From NCBI GenBank assembly GCA_017354095.1, contig JAFMRP010000117.1, positions 1 to 9,557 of the forward strand: a stretch of DNA of 9,557 nt. Reading direction: 5' to 3'. Both the position numbers and the translations under genes were made by a program. The notes below the pieces were generated by a model that was not told where the DNA came from, did not search any database, and worked only from the letters and a program-made list of their open reading frames with translations. This document shows positions 5,863-9,557 of the stretch, in pieces. The number at the start of each line of letters is the position of its first letter. Within the stretch, counting starts at the first letter, position 1. This DNA is from Ktedonobacteraceae bacterium. GTDB lineage: Bacteria; Chloroflexota; Ktedonobacteria; Ktedonobacterales; Ktedonobacteraceae.

Positions 5863-7074
5863 GTGGAAGCACAGACAGATGTACAAACCTATCTGGATCA
5901 GGGAAAACAGGCGCTGGCCGGAGGACAGGGACGCGAAGCAGCTATTGCCTATGCTCATGGTGCGCAGATAGAACCAGATAACCCGATGGTGCGCCTGGGG
6001 CTTGCCGAGGCCAACCTGGCACTGGGAGACTACGACGTGGTGCGGTTGGCCTGCAACGACGTATTGCGCTTGCAGCAGGAAGATGGCACTGAAAGCAAAC
6101 TCGCCCGGGCGTTACTTGATCTACTCAATCAGGACTACGAGCAGGCGCTAGAACTGGTCAACGACGTGATTCAGGTTGAGCCGGGCATAGCCTATGCACA
6201 TGCTTTGCGCGCACATTTGTTGCGCTCGCTCGGCCAGGACTACGACGCCAATCTTGCTCGCGCCCGCGCCGCCCGTCTCTCCTACGGAGGGCGCTTTGAA
6301 AACAGCTTCCCACCAGTGGTCAAGCGAGAACCACGCGCAGCCTATATGTCGCCCTACGCACAGCCATCAGCCGCCCAGCAACAACAGCAGATGGCTCGTG
6401 AGGATCTCGCCAGGAATGCGCAATCTGAGCGAGAACCAGTGCCTGCATGGTCGCGCCCCAACGGCTTTCAACGCCAGATGGTACGTACGCGCTTCTTCTT
6501 GAGTCGATATCCAGGGATGATCACCAACATTCTGATCGCGCTCAACGTAATCATCTTCATCCTGTCGAATCTGTTCCCCGAGATACAAATCGATGGAGCA
6601 CAGGCAAACCCACTCGTGTTCCATGGAGAGTATTGGCGCGTCTTCACAGGCATGTTCCTGCACGTTGACATTTTCCATATTGGATTGAATATGCTCTCGC
6701 TCTACTTTGTGGGGCGCACGGTCGAGGTGCTGTATGGCCCGATGCGCTACCTGGCAATCTACTTTTTGTCCGGTATCGCGGGCGGCCTGCTCTTCCTGTT
6801 CACCGATCCGACCGGTGTAGCGGTTGGAGCGTCGGGAGCCATCTTCGGAATCTTTGGCGCGCTTGGCGTGTTCTACATCGTCAATCGCCGTGCTTTGGGC
6901 GTCTATGGCAGAGGTGCCATCAGCCAGTGGCTCTTCTGGATCGCGTTGAACATCATCATAGGAGCGGTACCCGGCAGCAACATCGCCCTGACGGCCCATA
7001 TTGGTGGTTTAATCGCCGGCATGCTGATCGCCTTCCTGTTCATACCGCGCCTGGGCAAAAGGTGGAGAATCTAG
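5863..7074 (+). CDS. TPR-rhomboid intramembrane serine protease
   Basis: 403 residues. The N-terminal 140 or so are about four tetratricopeptide-like repeats (roughly 8-40, 42-74, 77-108, 110-142; e.g. EAAIAYAHGAQIEPDN), followed by a Gln-rich linker (about 160-205). The rhomboid domain occupies about 215-396 and has six or more TM segments. Active-site features are all present: EYWR (256-259), H267/H272/N276 in FLHVDIFHIGLNM with the exact spacing of GlpG H145/H150/N154, catalytic S324 in GASGAIFG, and H379 in AHIGG. It should cleave membrane-protein substrates within the bilayer, with the TPRs on the cytoplasmic side as a likely docking platform. The GTG start at 5863 is fixed by GGAGGAG at 5851-5857. 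Monocistronic, with a strong terminator after it. The substrate is unknown. Confidence 0.95.
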   Translation: MEAQTDVQTYLDQGKQALAGGQGREAAIAYAHGAQIEPDNPMVRLGLAEANLALGDYDVVRLACNDVLRLQQEDGTESKLARALLDLLNQDYEQALELVNDVIQVEPGIAYAHALRAHLLRSLGQDYDANLARARAARLSYGGRFENSFPPVVKREPRAAYMSPYAQPSAAQQQQQMAREDLARNAQSEREPVPAWSRPNGFQRQMVRTRFFLSRYPGMITNILIALNVIIFILSNLFPEIQIDGAQANPLVFHGEYWRVFTGMFLHVDIFHIGLNMLSLYFVGRTVEVLYGPMRYLAIYFLSGIAGGLLFLFTDPTGVAVGASGAIFGIFGALGVFYIVNRRALGVYGRGAISQWLFWIALNIIIGAVPGSNIALTAHIGGLIAGMLIAFLFIPRLGKRWRI

Positions 7075-7085
7075 GCAAAGCTTTC

Positions 7086-7123
7086 TCAAAAACAAGCGGG
7101 CTCACATGATGAGCCCGCTTTTT
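7086..7123. terminator. intrinsic terminator after the rhomboid gene, two-way
   Basis: AGCGGGCTCA (7095-7104), CATGA loop, TGAGCCCGCT (7110-7119): a perfect 10-bp stem ending in TTTTT (7119-7123). The opposite strand ends in CTTGTTTTTGA, so it can also stop minus-strand transcripts coming from the Nudix gene. Confidence 0.93.
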
Positions 7124-7326
7124 GTGCTGTTTCATGAAAACATCGTCAGCTTGTTGGAGGAGAGGGTACACTGATAATAGGGAGTCGAGCTTGCAATCTC
7201 GCTGTGACCCGGCTGAGTCACGATCCTATCCATGTGCCGTATTTAGGTTATGGCTCATGGTGGGAAGAATCCTATCCATGCCCTTTACCCCCCTGCTCGA
7301 CTCCTGATGTTTTCTATTGTTGTCAC
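7124..7326. other. intergenic segment with direct and inverted repeats
   Basis: 203 bp between the rhomboid terminator and the Nudix stop. No credible gene. It holds the palindrome TTTCATGAAA (7130-7139) and an inverted repeat GGAGTCGAGC (7181-7190) / GCTCGACTCC (7295-7304) enclosing 104 bp. Inside that are a GTGAC/GTCAC hairpin (7203-7221) and a 12-bp direct repeat, listed separately. TGAT occurs just outside both arms (7172-7175 and 7305-7308), but not flush with them. Confidence 0.5.
7223..7280. repeat. 12-bp direct repeat ATCCTATCCATG, two copies
   Basis: Exact copies at 7223-7234 and 7269-7280, start-to-start 46 bp. Similarity continues loosely beyond them (TGCCGTATTTA against CCCTTTA). 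Both lie between the arms of the GGAGTCGAGC inverted repeat. Meaning unknown. Confidence 0.6.
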
Positions 7327-7947
7327 TCACTCTTCTTCAATTTCTCGCCACTGCTCACCGGGCTGCGGCTCACGACACCATACTTCCCAACTTGCGCGGA
7401 TCAACGACTCTGGCAGCGCTCCCTGGTCGCGCAAGGCAAACGCCTCCTGCGCCGACATCCAGTCGGCAGGCCAGCGTACGTCTTGTTGCCATACCGCACT
7501 GCCCCTCACGCCAGAAATCGCGTCATGGATCGGTTGACAATGCCACCAGGGCAGACGCTCGGGAGGCCTATCGGCGCTAAAATAGCCAACATCATCGGCC
7601 TCTCCCTGTTGAGGCCGCAATATGCCACCAACTGGCCTTGCAGCAAATACCACGTTATGGGGATCGCCGATCCAGTAGGGCATCGAATAAATTCCTAGTA
7701 GTCCAGTCAGCACAACCTCGATGCCAGTCTCCTCAGCAACCTCGCGAACTGCCGCTTGAGCCACAGACTCGCCTTTCTCAACCTGCCCACCGGGCAAAAC
7801 CCACACCTTGAAATCTTCGCGCTGGATGAGCAGGATCTCTCCGTTTTTGATCACAACCACATGAGCACTTAATGACACAAATGGCATCCTCGCTTTCATG
7901 AAAGAGCACACAAAAGTACGCTCGGCTAAGAATTGCTTTTCTGGCAC
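7327..7947 (-). CDS. Nudix hydrolase
   Basis: Hydrolyses a nucleoside diphosphate linked to another group, using Mg2+. The complete Nudix box G-x5-E-x7-REVAEETGI is at residues 54-76 (GQVEKGESVAQAAVREVAEETGI), preceded by WVLPGG and the strand AHVVVIKNGEILLIQRED. The second half (residues about 125-206: PWWHCQPIHDAI...WEVWCREPQPGEQWREIEEE) is a C-terminal extension I cannot assign. The start is uncertain. The GTG at 7947 follows the upstream kinase stop by 25 bp but lacks a good SD. The ATG at 7887 (M21, giving MPFVSLSAHVVV) is the more family-typical N-terminus but also has no well-spaced SD. Probably cotranscribed with the two kinases upstream. Substrate cannot be told from the sequence. 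Confidence 0.92.
   Translation of the reverse strand: MPEKQFLAERTFVCSFMKARMPFVSLSAHVVVIKNGEILLIQREDFKVWVLPGGQVEKGESVAQAAVREVAEETGIEVVLTGLLGIYSMPYWIGDPHNVVFAARPVGGILRPQQGEADDVGYFSADRPPERLPWWHCQPIHDAISGVRGSAVWQQDVRWPADWMSAQEAFALRDQGALPESLIRASWEVWCREPQPGEQWREIEEE
7893..7904. promoter_or_regulatory. palindrome CTTTCATGAAAG at the Nudix 5' end
   Basis: Perfect 12-bp palindrome. Its inner ten bases TTTCATGAAA recur at 7130-7139, beyond the other end of the Nudix gene. If the ATG at 7887 is the real start, the palindrome lies 6-17 bases upstream of it and would cover the ribosome-binding region. Possible operator; no known regulator motif recognised. Confidence 0.3.
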
Positions 7948-7972
7948 ATTCTATAACGATCTTCAGAGCCGG

Positions 7973-8542
7973 CTACGTTGTCTCACATGCCTTGTCGATC
8001 CTGACTCCTACGTGAGAGGGTTGCTGAAGATGTTCTAACCATACGTTGACCGAATCAAGGCACGTGTGAAGCGGCTGAGCGGTGTCTATAACGAGATGCG
8101 GGTGGGTAATCGGGTACTGCTCCTGAAGATGTGGTTGATGGAGAAACACCCGGAACGTGTCCCAATCCGTTTGATGATGCGCTGGAAGCTGGAGGGCCTT
8201 ACGGCCATCGATACGTTGTTTCCAGAGTGACTCGTCAGAACAAACGCATTCAAGGACAGCCAGAGAAGCGTGCGTTTCTATCGCAATGGCCTGAGCATGC
8301 TCGTATGAGATAGTCCCGGTGAGGGGGCTATCACAGATTACGTTGAGTCCCTGTAAAAGCTGGCGACGAGCAATGTTGAACATGATCTCATAGGCCAGCG
8401 GCCCCGCAGCTTGCGCGTGGCTATCCAGGAGATCTCTGATATCATCTTTGTCTATCACTGGCCAGCCAAGCTGCTTACTGAGAGCACGACCCAGCGTGCT
8501 TTTTCCACTTCCGGCAAAACCTTTCATCGCGATCAACCACAT
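7973..8542 (-). CDS. P-loop kinase, AAA_33/zeta-toxin/CPT-like
   Basis: 189 residues. N-terminal Walker A GFAGSGKST (8-16), then DKDDIRDLLD (31-40), which in this fold positions the phosphate acceptor, and VICDSPL (68-74) as the Walker B-type strand. A lid region with basic residues is near RIDGRK (110-115). This is the fold of small-molecule and nucleotide kinases such as gluconate kinase, chloramphenicol phosphotransferase and related AAA_33 proteins; the actual substrate is not evident. It lacks the C-terminal partner domain seen in polynucleotide kinases. The ATG at 8542 has AAGGAG 8 bases upstream. It sits between a uridine-kinase-like gene and a Nudix gene in the same direction, which hints at nucleotide or phospho-metabolite turnover. 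Confidence 0.85.
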   Translation of the reverse strand: MWLIAMKGFAGSGKSTLGRALSKQLGWPVIDKDDIRDLLDSHAQAAGPLAYEIMFNIARRQLLQGLNVICDSPLTGTISYEHAQAIAIETHASLAVLECVCSDESLWKQRIDGRKALQLPAHHQTDWDTFRVFLHQPHLQEQYPITHPHLVIDTAQPLHTCLDSVNVWLEHLQQPSHVGVRIDKACETT

Positions 8543-8594
8543 GCAATATGCTCCTTACGCCAATCTTTTCTGAATTGCACCTAAACAGGAGGCA

Positions 8595-8616
8595 GTAAAA
8601 TAGCGGTGATGCCGCT
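8595..8616 (-). terminator. weak terminator-like hairpin after the uridine kinase-like gene
   Basis: On the minus strand AGCGG-CATCA-CCGCT (8602-8616) is followed by ATTTTACT. Only five base pairs and a short T-run, so at best partial termination; read-through into the next kinase gene is likely. Confidence 0.35.
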
Positions 8617-8620
8617 CCGG

Positions 8621-9283
8621 TCACGGGAAACGTAAACGCGGAGAGGCGGGATCATTGTTGTCAACAATCACATCTGCCCGTTCCTGCGGATGGGCCTGTT
8701 GAAAGTAGAGCCGCTGGCCAGGGATATAGCGCTGCTGGTATCGCGTTTGTATGGTCTCGGCATCGCCAAAAAGTGATCGATCTCTCTCCAGCGCCCTCTG
8801 CAGCGCGACCTCGAAGTCCACATGGACAAAGATCCGGTAGTCCCATAGGGAAGCTAGCTCAGGACGAAGCAGGAATACGCCATCCAAAAGCAGCACAGCA
8901 TTGAGCGGTGCGTGCTCCTCTCTCGTGGGCAGGGGAGAATCGGTGCGATAATCGAATATGGCCCGGCGATAGCATCCATTCCCCATTGGCCCAAGAGGTT
9001 GCAGGAGAGCTTTCTGGAGGGCGGTATAGTCGAACGCATCTTCGTAGTAGCCCTGGGGAGAAACCGGTCCTTGCCGATAGCGTTCGGCACGAGGCCGGTG
9101 AAAATCATCGATGGAAGCACGAATCACTATATACCCATTTTCCTCAATGAGGGGAGCCAGTTCATTTGCCAGCGTCGTTTTGCCTGCCGCGTCGATCCCA
9201 TCGATGGCTACGCGAAGTGGATGAGTGTGATGAAGTACGGCAATCACGTTTGCCAGCTGCTGGACAACACGCTCTCGCGCCAT
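8621..9283 (-). CDS. uridine kinase-family P-loop kinase
   Basis: 220 residues from the chosen ATG. Phosphorylates a nucleoside or similar small molecule with ATP or GTP. Walker A GIDAAGKTT (29-37), SIDDFHRPRAERYRQG (58-72) and SPQGYYEDAFDY (75-86), which match the uridine kinase/phosphoribulokinase-like group. LLLDGVFLLRPEL (131-143) supplies the Walker B strand, and ERDRSLFGDAETIQTRYQQRY (166-186) the Arg-rich lid. The C-terminal ADVIVDNNDPASPRL is also typical. The longest frame runs from a TTG at 9298, but that would translate the Shine-Dalgarno itself (GGGAAGGAGC, complement of 9287-9296); the ATG at 9283, 4 bases after AAGGAG, is the real start. First gene of the minus-strand kinase/kinase/Nudix set. 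True substrate (uridine or other) is not proven. Confidence 0.9.
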   Translation of the reverse strand: MARERVVQQLANVIAVLHHTHPLRVAIDGIDAAGKTTLANELAPLIEENGYIVIRASIDDFHRPRAERYRQGPVSPQGYYEDAFDYTALQKALLQPLGPMGNGCYRRAIFDYRTDSPLPTREEHAPLNAVLLLDGVFLLRPELASLWDYRIFVHVDFEVALQRALERDRSLFGDAETIQTRYQQRYIPGQRLYFQQAHPQERADVIVDNNDPASPRLRFP

Positions 9284-9299
9284 GATGCTCCTTCCCAAG

Positions 9300-9508
9300 G
9301 ATACTTTAGCCTCTCCAGTATATCAGATCCACAAGGACCTGACCGGAGCTGGCCTGGACGGGCGCCGCTTCGTGTGCTGCGTGGAGGCGCATGGTGTAGT
9401 TATGCTGCTACCAGTCGAGGCGCACAGCGTTTGTTCTACCTACCAGATAGCCGCGATACTAATGATCATGGGCTCCGGCCAGTCTTGAGCCAGAATCCCT
9501 GGTCATGA
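9300..9508 (+). pseudogene. C-terminal remnant of an FGE-sulfatase (SUMF1-like) domain protein
   Basis: The + frame ending at the TGA of 9506-9508 reads ...SISDPQGPD...LRVLRGGAW (about residues from 9320 to 9400), then YLPDSRDTNDHGLRPVLS to the end. DPxGP, RVLRGGxW, P-x-x-R and G-(F/L)-R-x-VL are the ordered landmarks of the C-terminal part of formylglycine-generating-enzyme-like domains. Only about 70 residues survive. Upstream in the same frame there is no FGE sequence, because the kinase gene occupies the opposite strand from 9283 leftward, and there is no start codon or ribosome site. The usual GFR is GLR and a second conserved Arg region is altered. Best read as a decayed 3' end; a diversity-generating-retroelement target is possible for this fold but no supporting signs are visible. 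Confidence 0.6.
9318..9326 (-). promoter_or_regulatory. extended -10 promoter of the kinase-Nudix set
   Basis: TGaTATACT reads on the minus strand (-10 hexamer TATACT, 5 of 6, plus the TG extension). A start near 9311 gives a leader of about 28 bases to the ATG at 9283. No good -35 is seen. The element lies inside the FGE-domain remnant. Confidence 0.5.
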
Positions 9509-9557
9509 TGAGCGGCGCATCAGGCCCTGTTGCCAGGCAAAGACGGCGGCCTGAGTA
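9503..9557 (-). CDS. possible gene 3' end entering from the right edge
   Basis: Seventeen sense codons (TQAAVFAWQQGLMRRSS) then TGA on the minus strand. Codons are GC-rich in the third position like the neighbouring genes, and the direction agrees with the kinase set. The palindrome TCATGA at 9503-9508 provides stop codons for this frame and for the FGE remnant on the other strand. Far too short to identify; it may be chance. Confidence 0.3.
   Translation of the reverse strand, partial: TQAAVFAWQQGLMRRSS

Noticed and set aside
7204..7698. 164-residue + strand ORF
   Set aside because: Overlaps the Nudix gene on the opposite strand, with no ribosome site or recognisable motif.
8912..9300. Long + strand frame continuous with the FGE remnant
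   Set aside because: This part is the antisense of the uridine kinase-like gene; no FGE-like residues occur before about 9300.
9300..9557. Diversity-generating retroelement variable region
   Set aside because: The FGE fold is a common target, but I see no run of AAY codons, template repeat or reverse transcriptase in the window.

Overview
The window looks like chromosomal DNA from a mid-GC, free-living bacterium. The gene set fits Chloroflexota, possibly Ktedonobacteria: a minimal TatA/TatC pair without tatB, an ECF sigma factor with a very long inter-domain linker, a rhomboid protease fused to N-terminal TPRs, and a C-terminal fragment of a formylglycine-generating-enzyme (FGE-sulfatase) domain. 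The taxonomic call is inference from protein character, since there is no rRNA or other marker here.

Left block, + strand (1-2174). The window opens inside an ECF sigma-70 gene whose true start lies off the left edge. It overlaps a small one-TM protein that may be its membrane partner. A separate promoter (GTGACA-N18-TATCAT) then precedes tatA and tatC, the core of the twin-arginine protein export system. A long two-way hairpin terminator at 2174-2232 separates tatC from the convergent genes to its right.

Middle block, - strand (2235-5226). Reading leftward from 5226: a small three-TM GlsB/YeaQ-type protein with its own terminator, then a tightly overlapping three-gene unit. That unit has a two-TM protein, a second membrane protein with a long cytoplasmic tail, and a 12-TM-type MFS transporter. 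The first pair is joined by TGATG and the second pair overlaps by 17 bp, so translation is probably coupled.

Divergent regulatory region (5227-5862). About 635 bp without a credible gene. It holds an extended -10 promoter (TGcTATAAT) framed by CAGCT repeats, a near-perfect 16-bp dyad, and at least two hairpins, one of them a long-range stem close upstream of the next gene. This is the best place in the window for an undescribed leader or small RNA.

Rhomboid block (5863-7123). One gene encodes a TPR-rhomboid intramembrane serine protease with all expected active-site residues, closed by a textbook intrinsic terminator that also works on the other strand.

Right block, - strand (7327-9283). 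A set of small nucleotide-metabolism-type enzymes reads leftward: a uridine-kinase-family P-loop kinase, a second AAA_33-type P-loop kinase, and a Nudix hydrolase. Immediately right of the first kinase is a decayed + strand C-terminal FGE-domain fragment (about 9300-9508), whose DNA now appears to supply the kinase promoter. A possible - strand gene end enters from the right edge. I see no CRISPR array, tRNA, rRNA or intact mobile element.
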